Source: Pleurocapsa sp. PCC 7319
Lineage (GTDB): Bacteria; Cyanobacteriota; Cyanobacteriia; Cyanobacteriales; Xenococcaceae
Assembly: GCF_000332195.1 (NCBI RefSeq)
Contig: NZ_KB235922.1
Location: forward strand, 5,119,322 to 5,183,321
DNA: 64,000 nt
Reading direction: 5' to 3'
Within the stretch, counting starts at the first letter, position 1. Each line of letters opens with the position of its first letter. Shown here piece after piece: positions 1-9,200 of the stretch. The notes beneath the pieces were generated by a model. That model was not told the origin of the DNA. It saw nothing but the letters and a program-made list of their open reading frames with translations, and did not search any database. Both the position numbers and the translations under genes were made by a program.

Positions 1-566
1 TCTATACGGTTTTTTTCACATCCCAAGTGGGATATGGCTATAGTTGGCTTGTTTGCCATTCTTTATCCTAATTTTAAGACCAATACAAAAAATAATTTAT
101 GAATTTGTATGATTACGAGCATTTACTTCGACGTAAGTGGACGAAGAACACTCTGAACATCGGTCAGACTCAATATCTTTCTTAGTGGAGCTTTACTCCC
201 TGATCTGCAATGGCTTCATAAACAACTATAGAAAATGGCTACAGTCGAAGATTGTAAGCTTGTCAGATCAACTGTTGGACTTAACTCCCTAGTTTCGCGG
301 CGAAGCAGGAGCTAACCAGACAGTTATTTCCGCAAAACTATATTTTATTTTAAGACACCGCTTCTGACGGGTTGGAAATTATGAAAGACCAAACATATCT
401 GCTGAGATACGTAAATAACCTTTTCGTTAAAATATATTAACAGATAAAACCATCAGTGGGAAATTAAAAGTATCAAAATCCCGACCTCTATCTCCAAAAT
501 CACTGAGAAATCAGACCTGATGGAAGTGTGTACAGTATCAAGCTTTGTCTGAGATAATAATAACTT
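1..566. other. Gene-poor leader region upstream of btpA
   Basis: No convincing coding region. Short open stretches are below 30 codons and lack a ribosome binding site. A small inverted repeat (atcccaagtgggat) lies near position 22. The region is AT-rich and presumably holds the btpA promoter, but I see no clear -35/-10 pair. Confidence 0.5.
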
Positions 567-588
567 TTGAAGAGGAGAAAAAACTGGC

Positions 589-609
589 ATGGTGGAGTCA
601 AAGAAATAA
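589..609 (+). CDS. Possible six-codon leader peptide before btpA
   Basis: An AGAGGAG-type ribosome binding site at about 571-577 precedes ATG at 589. That ATG opens a reading frame of only six codons (MVESKK) ending at TAA 607-609, two bases before the GTG at 612 that best fits the btpA start. The frame differs from btpA. It could allow translation to re-initiate at btpA, or it could be chance. There is no conservation evidence in this window. Confidence 0.2.
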   Translation: MVESKK

Positions 610-611
610 AA

Positions 612-1460
612 GTGGAATTAAAACAAATTTTTAAAGCAAATAATCCGGTAATTGGTGTGGTTCATTTATCTCCTTTGCCTACTTCTCCTCGTTGGAAAGG
701 TAAGCTTCAAGAGGTGATTGCTAGAGCCGAACAAGAAGCAACTGCACTTTCAGCAGGTGGAGTTGACGGCATTATTATTGAAAACTTTTTTGATGCTCCT
801 TTTTCTAAAGAGTGTGTCGATCCAGCGGTGGTCAGTGCCATGACCCTGATCGTCGATCGCTTAAAAGGTATGGTCATGCTGCCGATGGGGATCAATGTTT
901 TGCGTAACGATGCCCGAAGTGCTATGGCGATCGCTAGCTGTACCGACATTCAGTTTATTCGTGTAAATGTCTTAACGGGAGTTATGGCAACAGACCAGGG
1001 CATAATTGAAGGAAAAGCCCACGAATTACTCAGATACCGTCGGGAATTAGGGTCAGAAGTCGCTATTTTGGCAGATGTCTTAGTCAAACATGCCCGTCCT
1101 TTGGGTACACCTAATTTAACTACTGCTGTGCAGGACACTATTCAACGGGGATTAGCAGATGGAGTAATTCTCTCGGGATGGGCAACGGGTAGTCCTCCTA
1201 CCCAAGAAGATTTGGAATTGGCATCTGCCGCCGCTGCTGATACTCCTGTATTTATTGGTAGTGGGGCTAATTGGGAGAATATCCCCCAACTGATGCAAGC
1301 AGCAGATGGCGTAATTGTTTCTAGCTCTCTCAAACGCTATGGCAAAATCAGTGAAACTATTGATCCCATTCGAGTGTCTCAATTTGTGGAAGCCGCAAAA
1401 TCAACTGTGAAACAGGAAAATAAAGTAAAGTCAAATACCTCGATTAAACAATTCAATTAG
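612..1460 (+). CDS. btpA: BtpA family photosystem I biogenesis protein
   Basis: The protein belongs to the BtpA/SgcQ family of TIM-barrel-like proteins. In cyanobacteria BtpA is a thylakoid-associated factor needed for stable accumulation of photosystem I reaction-centre proteins. The recognisable features are the N-terminal PVIGVVHLSPLPTSPRW stretch and the later GSGAN and DGVIVSSSLK segments, which are phosphate-binding-like loops at the barrel's C-terminal end. The open frame extends up to a TTG at 567, but family members begin just before the PVIG segment, so I place the start at GTG 612 (about 282 residues). No good ribosome binding site sits directly before 612; the nearest strong one (571-577) serves an out-of-frame ATG at 589. 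The gene appears monocistronic. Family assignment is firm, the start is not. Confidence 0.9.
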   Translation: MELKQIFKANNPVIGVVHLSPLPTSPRWKGKLQEVIARAEQEATALSAGGVDGIIIENFFDAPFSKECVDPAVVSAMTLIVDRLKGMVMLPMGINVLRNDARSAMAIASCTDIQFIRVNVLTGVMATDQGIIEGKAHELLRYRRELGSEVAILADVLVKHARPLGTPNLTTAVQDTIQRGLADGVILSGWATGSPPTQEDLELASAAAADTPVFIGSGANWENIPQLMQAADGVIVSSSLKRYGKISETIDPIRVSQFVEAAKSTVKQENKVKSNTSIKQFN

Positions 1461-1629
1461 TTCAACACAAGCTGAATTTCAACACAAGCTATAATTTGGA
1501 CAATAAAAAAGCTATTGATTATTAGCCGTCAGTTATTAGTAGTTCAAGAGATAATTTGTCTCCCAGAAGCTAAGAACTAAGAGCTAACAGCTTTTATCTA
1601 ATAATGAACCTATCGATTGATATTTAGTT

Positions 1630-2622
1630 ATGCGCCGCCGACGTTCTTTACCCTGGATTTACCGCTGGTCACGACCGATAATTGGAGCAATAGCAATTGC
1701 GGGAGCAATTCTGACTGCATATTTAACTATCACCAAATTAACTGGAGGCGGTCCCGCTTGCTCTGCTGATGCTGCTGCTGGCTGTGGTGGAGTATTAGAT
1801 AGTGCTTATGCCACAGTTTTTGGTTTGCCCTTAAGCTTATTTGGTTGTATGGCCTATATCAGTATGGCGGTTTTTGCCCTGGTTCCCCTGGCAATTGGTG
1901 CTGATGGCAAAAAGGATCTGAAAAAACAGCTCGAAAACCTTACTTGGTGGCTTTTGCTGGCTGGCAGTATTGCCATGACAGTCTTTAGCGGCTATTTGAT
2001 GTATGTCTTAGCTACAGAACTTAAGGCAGTATGTCCCTACTGTATTGGCTCAGCATTATTTTCTCTCAGCTTATTGGTACTGACGATTACTGGTAGAGAT
2101 TGGGAAGATTTAGGACAAATATTGTTTACCGGAGTTATCGTAGCGCTGCTTACCATAGTAGTGACTTTAGGTATTTACTCTAACGTCAATTCTTCGATTG
2201 CCCAAGCTAATGGATCCCAGGAAGAAGTAGTGGATGCCGATGGTTTAATTGCTATTCCAGAACCAGTAGGAGATCCGAAACCGCCTATCGGCTGGGAAAT
2301 TAACACTACATCTGAAGAAGCAGAGATCGCTTTGGCAAAACATTTAACTGCCACTGGAGCGAAAAAATATGGTGCGTTTTGGTGTCCTCACTGCTATGAA
2401 CAGAAGCAGTTGTTTGGGAAAGATGCATTTAGTGAAATTAATTATATTGAATGCGACAATCAGGGCAAAAATCCTCAAAGAGATGTTTGTATGGCAGCAG
2501 GAATCCAATCTTTCCCTACTTGGGAAATTGATGGTCAGTTTTACCCAGGAACAAAAACTCTAGCCGAATTAGCTGAATTATCTAAATATCAGGGCGACAA
2601 AAATTTTAAATATAAATTGTAG
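1630..2622 (+). CDS. VKOR-thioredoxin fusion (disulfide-forming membrane protein)
   Basis: This is a vitamin K epoxide reductase homologue fused to a thioredoxin-like domain, the cyanobacterial and plastid (LTO1-like) arrangement. It oxidises thiols in lumenal or periplasmic proteins and passes the electrons to quinone. The sequence shows a basic N-terminus, several membrane segments, a loop cysteine pair at about residues 44 and 52, and the quinone-proximal CPYC motif at 135-138. A soluble domain follows with WCPHC (cysteines 252 and 255), the CXXC of the thioredoxin-like domain. Length (330 residues) is normal for this fusion. ATG 1630 is followed at once by an MRRRRS basic stretch, fitting positive-inside orientation. 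It stands alone between btpA and the barrel protein; co-regulation with photosystem assembly is possible but inferred only. Confidence 0.93.
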   Translation: MRRRRSLPWIYRWSRPIIGAIAIAGAILTAYLTITKLTGGGPACSADAAAGCGGVLDSAYATVFGLPLSLFGCMAYISMAVFALVPLAIGADGKKDLKKQLENLTWWLLLAGSIAMTVFSGYLMYVLATELKAVCPYCIGSALFSLSLLVLTITGRDWEDLGQILFTGVIVALLTIVVTLGIYSNVNSSIAQANGSQEEVVDADGLIAIPEPVGDPKPPIGWEINTTSEEAEIALAKHLTATGAKKYGAFWCPHCYEQKQLFGKDAFSEINYIECDNQGKNPQRDVCMAAGIQSFPTWEIDGQFYPGTKTLAELAELSKYQGDKNFKYKL

Positions 2623-2820
2623 TTTTATCTTTCTCCTCATCACCGTAATTTCTACTTCTGATCTTTGATTTATACAAGATTTAAACCAGCAAGCTGCTAG
2701 AATCTACTTCGATATAGTTGAAATTAAAGTCGACAGAGGCGTTAATTTTATTGGTCTCATTAATCGACTTATTGAAACTAGCAGTGGTTTTCAATTTAGT
2801 GGGGAGTAGAAGGCGATCGC

Positions 2821-4647
2821 ATGAATAAACTGCTATTGGGGCTGGTTAGTTCGATTATTTTTTTCCTATCCAAAACATCTATCGCTCAAGCTCAATCTTC
2901 AGAAAATTTATCCAATCAAGAATCAAATCAGGCTCGAATAACTTTTACTCCTTTGGCAAAACAGTTATTTTCTCAACCAACAGCTCAGCATTTGGGTCAA
3001 GGAGAAGTTTTAATCAATTTAAATACCCGTACCTTCTTCTTCCCCGATCTGGTTGAGAATGGGGTCGATGATAATGACAGTGCCGTCAATTTTAATACTG
3101 GTTTTAGTTGGGGGATCACAGACGATTTGCAACTAACATTGCAATTTCAGCATGTTGACAGTAGTTCCCCGGTTAGACAAGGGGAATTTACTTCAGAACG
3201 AACAGAAGATAATGAAGCAGCGCTGGAACTGAAGCAGCGTCTTTGGAGTAATCAAGCTCAAACCCAATCTTTGAGTGGTGTGCTATCTGCCTCTTGGGGA
3301 ACCAGGGGGTTTATGTTTACCAGAGACCAGGAAGTTACGGAAATCAACAATCGTGATATTTTTGTCTCTCTTGCCGTACCTTTTTCTGCTAGTGTTGGCG
3401 ATCGCTGGGAATTTAACTTATCCCCGACTTTGGCCTTCTTTAAAGATGAGAGTGCCGTTTTTTTTCATCGTCTGCCGGATGATGACGAAAGTTCTTTTGG
3501 CACGGTTCTGGGTTTAGGTGGTGGTGTTTCTTATCGAGTAAATTCCAGATTATCTATTTTTGGTGATGTATTTTTCCCTCTAACAGGTAATAACAGCATT
3601 AATCGAGATTCAGGCGATCCCGATAAGGCGATCGCTTATAATGCAGGGCTACGTTATTTAACCAATCCTCGTCTAGCATTGGATGTTTATGCCTCCAATA
3701 CCTTTGCTAGTTATGCCCCCCTTTCTCTGACTGCCGATCGAGATTTTATGGGTTTGGGAGCTAATTTAGTATTTATGCCTGATGTATTTAAAGCAAATCG
3801 TCGCTATGGAGATAGTTTTCAAGCAACTAAAAACGAGACACAATCTTTAACTACTGACGGTTTGGGCTTTTTTGATGGTGGAACATTACCTAGCGGTAAG
3901 TTTGCCTTTCAACTACAGGGTGGTAGCCAAGGTGTTTTGACTGCACTTCGCTTTGGTTTACTTAAAGATTTTGAAGCGGGAATTTTCCTCGATTATGTAG
4001 CGGGAGAAATAGATGAATCAGAACAAGGTATTAGCGGTAAAGTGAGGTTCTTAAATCAAGAGGAGAATGCCCCAGTAACTCTTAGTGTTGCCGCTACTGC
4101 AAGTCTGACAAACGAACCCTTTATCAATTTCATTGAGAACGACACAAATGCCTTTGAAAGATTTGACTTGAATAAAAGTGTTCCTTTCTTCACTCCCGGA
4201 GGAGATGAACGATTTGAAGGTAAGCTGATAATTTTTACCATTTCTCTGCCTATTCATTATGAAATAAGTAAGGGGACAGCAGTTTGGGCGACACCAATTT
4301 TAGGTTACGTCCAACGCCAAGGATTAGAAATAGGAGGATTTAATCTTGGTACTTCGATTGCTCTTAGCTCAGAGATTAATTTGATCGGCGAAGTGGGAGT
4401 AAACTTTGCCGGAGAGGGAAATGCTTTTATTGATGGACAACTGGAAGATAAAATTCCTTGGTCAATCGGAGCGCGCTGGACACCATTGTCTTTATTGAAT
4501 CGAGAAGCTGCTACTGATAATAGCGACCCTTATTTAGAGTTGTTCTTAACCAACCGTGTTGGGTCTTCTACTTGGCATCAATTAAGAGTAAGAGAAAACA
4601 ACGAAGTCGGCGTTGGGGTTGGTTTATCCATTCCTTTTTCCTTTTGA
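2821..4647 (+). CDS. Secreted outer-membrane beta-barrel protein, function unknown
   Basis: A 608-residue protein with a classical signal peptide (hydrophobic core at about 4-18, then a SIAQAQ-type cleavage region). The mature part is rich in alternating hydrophobic/polar beta strands with many aromatic residues, and the chain ends in SIPFSF; a C-terminal phenylalanine is typical of outer-membrane barrels. Recurrent segments such as LINLNTRTFF, GFSWGITDDLQL and SLSIPF look like strand-turn units, and two halves (residues about 35-330 and 340-608) seem related in style. I cannot name the substrate or family. A GGGGAG-like ribosome binding site lies just before ATG 2821, separated by a HIP1 octamer. 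It is transcribed alone and followed by a hairpin. Confidence 0.7.
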   Translation: MNKLLLGLVSSIIFFLSKTSIAQAQSSENLSNQESNQARITFTPLAKQLFSQPTAQHLGQGEVLINLNTRTFFFPDLVENGVDDNDSAVNFNTGFSWGITDDLQLTLQFQHVDSSSPVRQGEFTSERTEDNEAALELKQRLWSNQAQTQSLSGVLSASWGTRGFMFTRDQEVTEINNRDIFVSLAVPFSASVGDRWEFNLSPTLAFFKDESAVFFHRLPDDDESSFGTVLGLGGGVSYRVNSRLSIFGDVFFPLTGNNSINRDSGDPDKAIAYNAGLRYLTNPRLALDVYASNTFASYAPLSLTADRDFMGLGANLVFMPDVFKANRRYGDSFQATKNETQSLTTDGLGFFDGGTLPSGKFAFQLQGGSQGVLTALRFGLLKDFEAGIFLDYVAGEIDESEQGISGKVRFLNQEENAPVTLSVAATASLTNEPFINFIENDTNAFERFDLNKSVPFFTPGGDERFEGKLIIFTISLPIHYEISKGTAVWATPILGYVQRQGLEIGGFNLGTSIALSSEINLIGEVGVNFAGEGNAFIDGQLEDKIPWSIGARWTPLSLLNREAATDNSDPYLELFLTNRVGSSTWHQLRVRENNEVGVGVGLSIPFSF

Positions 4648-4653
4648 CATTTT

Positions 4654-4680
4654 CCCGTCGCGGGACGCGAGGGTCTTTTC
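4654..4680 (+). terminator. Probable intrinsic terminator of the barrel gene
   Basis: Seven bases after the stop codon, cccgtcgcg and cgcgaggg can pair with one bulged base around a GGA loop, followed by tcttttct. Position and GC-rich stem fit a Rho-independent terminator, though the T tract is interrupted. Confidence 0.5.
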
Positions 4681-4747
4681 TCACAAAAAAATAAACTGAA
4701 AATTAAGAGTTATCTGGTCAGTTGAGTTACTTTCAAGCAACTAGCAA

Positions 4748-5341
4748 CTAGTCAATGTAATGTCCTCTATATTTACGGCGAGGCTTATTTTGTGGACTTG
4801 GTGGTTGCATTTTTGTCCAATCTATTATTTCTTCCTCATACAATTTACCGCGATATTTCTTAATCTCTGTTTTAGTTGGAATTGAATCATGATTGGATGC
4901 TAATTGTTCTTCTTCATACATCTGACCACGATATTTTCTGGTAACTTTTTCAGTAGGAATTGACTGAGAATTTTGTCTTACCGTTTGAGTAGGAATTGGT
5001 TGAAAATCTTTTACTACTGTTTTGGTAGAAATTGATTGAGGGGTCTGCAGTACAGTTTGATCTTTGTTGACCTTAGTATTTGGATTATTATGGCTGGAGG
5101 GTAATTTTGATGTTTCCTCAATCCAAATTGTCAAATTTTCCTGACTTCTTACTACAAAAGTGTTAACATCTAATTCGTTGTATTTCTGACAAATATCTAA
5201 TACTTCTAGAATTTGATTATGTTTAAAGTTATCAACTTTCCTCCAAACTAAGTCATTTAAGGAAAATTCTGAATTAGATTGATCCAAAAATTCTTTAGGA
5301 GTAGAATTCTCGGTGGTAAGCCAAGTATTTTTTCCAGTCAT
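4748..5341 (-). CDS. Hypothetical protein with C-terminal KYRG repeats
   Basis: A 197-residue soluble protein with no signal peptide. The N-terminal 80 residues are mixed helix. The middle holds short degenerate repeats of the form QSIPTxTV, about 12 residues each. The last 60 residues contain three KYRG motifs (KYRGQMYEEE, KYRGKLYEEE, KYRGHYID). The YRG motif recalls the short cyanobacterial DUF4278 element, but similarity is limited to a few residues and I do not claim membership. It faces the preceding gene tail to tail, and the next gene upstream (Uma2) has the same orientation about 200 nt away. Function unknown. Confidence 0.55.
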   Translation of the reverse strand: MTGKNTWLTTENSTPKEFLDQSNSEFSLNDLVWRKVDNFKHNQILEVLDICQKYNELDVNTFVVRSQENLTIWIEETSKLPSSHNNPNTKVNKDQTVLQTPQSISTKTVVKDFQPIPTQTVRQNSQSIPTEKVTRKYRGQMYEEEQLASNHDSIPTKTEIKKYRGKLYEEEIIDWTKMQPPSPQNKPRRKYRGHYID

Positions 5342-5478
5342 AGCATGAGTTAGAACTTTTTTTTGATGTCCTCCTAGTATAAAACTCTCTAGTAAGATAT
5401 CTTTGTTTGTAAAATATTTTGACTATTAACATTTTTAAACGGCTGTGTTGCAGATCTTGATTATGATAATTAGATGAC

Positions 5479-5521
5479 AGCGATCGCTTTATCAGATCAT
5501 GGAGTGATGTATGGGGCGATC
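5479..5521 (+). pseudogene. Short diverged copy of a dnaE PHP-domain segment
   Basis: These 43 bases match dnaE positions 6390-6432 at 40 of 43 places. Translated they give AIALSDHGVMYGAI against AIALTDHGVMYGAI in DnaE. No longer frame is open and the similarity stops at both edges. It looks like a leftover of a duplicated or imported dnaE 5' end, lying between the Uma2 stop and the KYRG gene. Confidence 0.6.
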
Positions 5522-5538
5522 AACAAAAGAAAAAGTAT

Positions 5539-6120
5539 CTAAAAAATCTCACTTAAATTTAAAATAAACCCAGGTAATACCTTTTCTCCTGATAAAGTCT
5601 GAGGATTGTTTAAAATTTCTACCTGTTGGTTAAGACGATATATTTCTACTGTTTTTGCTGATGGTTCGATTAACCAGCCAAGTCTTATACCGTTATCTAA
5701 ATACTCCTGCATTTTCGTCTGTAAATCTTCATATCGTTGATTTTTTAAATCGCTTGGACTTACCAGTTCAATTACAAAGTCGGGAGCAAGAGGAGGAAAA
5801 CCTTGTTTTTCTTTCAAAGTAAGATTGTTCCATCTATTTAATTCAATCCAGCTAACGTCTGGACTTCTTCTGGCACCATTAGGCAAGACAAAAATAGTTG
5901 AAGAATCAAACGCCTCACCAAGTTTTGTTTGACGATTCCAATTACCCAAATCCAAATATAAATTAAAGTTCTTTCTCCCTGCTTCACCACCAGTAGGACT
6001 CATGACAATCAATTCTCCATCTTGAGTCAACTCCATTCTTGCTATTTGTTCGACATCAGCTAGCCAATCGAATTGTTCTGGAGTTACTTTGAATCCCTTG
6101 GGTACGGAAATTGCTTCCAT
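5539..6120 (-). CDS. Uma2 family (DUF820) putative restriction-endonuclease-fold protein
   Basis: A 193-residue member of the large cyanobacterial Uma2/DUF820 family, which has the PD-(D/E)XK nuclease fold. Biological roles are mostly unknown; many copies occur per genome. Visible features are the N-terminal substrate-lid segment ending MSPTGGEAG, the RSPDVSWI stretch with the first acidic residue, the core PDFVIELVSPSD, and LQTKMQEYLDNG with the conserved lysine region, followed by GWLIEP. All expected active-site positions appear present. Length is normal for the family. It is divergent from dnaE, with about 170 nt between the two starts. Confidence 0.9.
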   Translation of the reverse strand: MEAISVPKGFKVTPEQFDWLADVEQIARMELTQDGELIVMSPTGGEAGRKNFNLYLDLGNWNRQTKLGEAFDSSTIFVLPNGARRSPDVSWIELNRWNNLTLKEKQGFPPLAPDFVIELVSPSDLKNQRYEDLQTKMQEYLDNGIRLGWLIEPSAKTVEIYRLNQQVEILNNPQTLSGEKVLPGFILNLSEIF

Positions 6121-6288
6121 CGTTGTTACTTGAATCTCTTTTATTTATTTTATATATCCAGTAGATTTTTATAGCGATCGCCCTCCCCTGCCTCCAGTCT
6201 AAATTAAATATTCTTATTCCCTCGCCCCACAACAGTAATAAATCGTTAATAATGGATATTTGCTTACTGATAACTGCTTACTGAAAAT

Positions 6289-9200
6289 ATGTCTTTTGTT
6301 GGCTTACATATTCATAGCGACTATAGCTTGCTCGATGGTGCATCCCAGATACCCCAATTAATTGACCGCGCTTTAGAATTAAATATGCCAGCGATCGCGT
6401 TAACGGATCATGGAGTGATGTATGGGGCGATCGAGCTAATCAAAGTCTGCCGCAATAAGGGTATTAAGCCGATTATTGGCAACGAAATGTATGTGATTAA
6501 TGGCGACATAGAAGTTAACATCACCGAAAAGAAAAAACGCCATCGTAAATATCATCAGGTAGTACTGGCAAAAAATACCCAAGGTTATAAAAACTTAGTT
6601 AAGTTAACGACGATTTCCCACCTGAAAGGTTATCAGGGTAGTGGTATATTTGCTCGTCCCTGTATCAACAAAGAATTACTGGAGAAATATCACGAAGGAT
6701 TGATTGTTACCAGTGCTTGTTTGGGAGGAGAAGTTCCTCAAGCAATTTTAAAAGGAGATTTAGCTCACGCGGAGAAAGTAGCCAAATGGTATCAAAAATT
6801 ATTTGGAGATGATTATTACCTAGAAATACAAGATCACGGGTCGCCAGAAGATCGGATCGTCAATGTGGCAATTGTCAATATTGCCCGTAAATTAGGTATT
6901 AAAATTGTCGCCACTAATGATTCCCACTTTATCTCCTGTTATGACGTGGAAGCCCACGACGCGTTATTGTGCATTCTGACCCAAAAAAGAATTACCGATG
7001 ATAAACGGTTGCGCTATAGCGGTACAGAGTATCTTAAATCTGCCGAGGAGATGAAACTGCTATTTCGAGATCACCTAGAAGATGATGTCATTGAAAGGGC
7101 GATCGCCAATACTGTAGAAGTTGCCGAAAAAGTCCAACCCTACAATATTTTAGGCGAGCCTCGTATTCCTGATTACCCAGTTCCTTTAGGACATACCGCT
7201 GATAGTTATCTAGAAGAAGTTACCCGTAAAGGTTTACTAGAAAGACTCAAGTGTCGTAATCACACTGAAGTTCCTCCTGAGTATATGCAAAGACTGGAAG
7301 TGGAACTCAAGGTGATGCAGGAAAAGGGTTTTTCTACTTATTTTTTAGTGGTTTGGGATTATATTAAATACGCTCGAGACAATAATATCCCCGTGGGACC
7401 TGGTAGGGGATGCGTATTAGGGGATACTCAGGTCATGTTATCTAACGGTAAAGAGATAGCAATTAAAGATATTAAAGTAGGGCAAGAAATAATTACCCAC
7501 CAAGGAAATTTACAAACAATTACCCAAAAGCATGAATATGATTGCGATGAGGAAATTGTTAGATTAAAAGTTAGTAATCTAGATTTAGCTTTAACTCAAG
7601 ATCATAAAATTTGGGCGGTTAAAACTGAAGATTGTGTAGTTAACAGTGCTAAGACGGCTACGGTTTGCAAACCCACTTGCGATCGGTACTGTACACCTAA
7701 ACCTTTTGAAAGTTATTCTTTGCAATGGATTGAAGCAGGAAAACTCAAAGAAAATGATTTTGTGGTTTTTCCGCGAGTATCTTCTGCCGAATCAGAAATT
7801 ACTTTTGACGTATTAGATTTTGTCGAACAAAAAGATTATTTATATTTCGATGATAAATCTATTTGGTATGAAATCGGCACAAATCATTTAGCCACCAAAA
7901 AGATTCCTCGATATATTCAATTCAATGAGGATTTTGCGCGATTGCTAGGTTATTACATCGCAGAAGGGTGGTCGAGACTGGGAGAAAGAGAATGTGCTGT
8001 TGGTTTTGGCTTATCAAAAGCTGAAACTAATTATGCGGAAGAAATTGTCTCTCTAATCGAGCGCATTTTTGGTTTAGAAGCTACAATTATTCCTCATAAA
8101 ACTCGCTATTCTCAACAAGTCTTTTGTTACTCCCGAATTGTCGGTGAGTTTCTAACTGCTTTAGCTGGGAAAGGGGCAAATAACAAACGAATCTGTAACA
8201 AAATTATTACTCACGGTAGATCGGAATTAGTTAAAATTTTAATCGCCTACCTATTTCGTGGTGATGGTCATGCAGGAAATAAAGAAAAAACCCTCTGCAT
8301 TAAATATACAACCACATCTAAAGTACTATCTTCTCAGTTAAGATTATTACTTGCTCGCTTTGGCTATTGGGCATCAATTATTGTCAGAAAGCACAAGCAA
8401 AATATTGATTGGCAGCCAGAATACTCGGTTAAATTATCGGGCAAACAACTATTAGATTGGAATGCCGACTTTCTTGATTTTCCCATCGGTATCAAACAGC
8501 AGAAATTCTATCGCAACGATAGCTTTTTTGTAGACGATCGCTATATCTATCTAAAAATTAGATCGATAACTAAATTCCACCATACAGGGAAAGTGTATGA
8601 CATTACTGTTCCTGAAGATACTTCCTATGTAGGAAATGCGATCGCGATTCACAATTCCGCAGCAGGTTCCTTAGTCGCCTATTGCCTCAAAATTACTAAC
8701 ATCGATCCGATCCATCATGGGTTACTGTTTGAGCGTTTTCTCAATCCTGAACGAAAATCCATGCCTGATGTAGATACGGATTTTTGTCCTGATCGCCGTA
8801 GCGACATGATCAAGTATGTTACCGAAAAATATGGTGAGGCAAATGTCGCCCAGATTATTACCTTTAACCGCATGACTTCCAAGGCGGTACTCAAAGATGT
8901 AGGTCGGGTACTGGGGATTGATTTTGGGGATCAAAATCGCATTGCCAAGATGATTCCTGTGGTGCGTGGCAAACCAACCAAACTCAAGGTAATGATCTCG
9001 GAAGATACTCCCGAGCCTGCTTTCAAGCAAGCATACGAGAAAGAAAGTGTCAAAATTTTTAACGACAATAAAGAAGAAGTTGGCTCAGTTAAAATTCGTA
9101 ACTGGGTTGATATGGCAATACGGATCGAAGGAACCAATAAAACCTTTGGAGTTCATGCTGCGGGAGTGGTAATTTCTTCCAAACCCTTAGACGAAATTGT

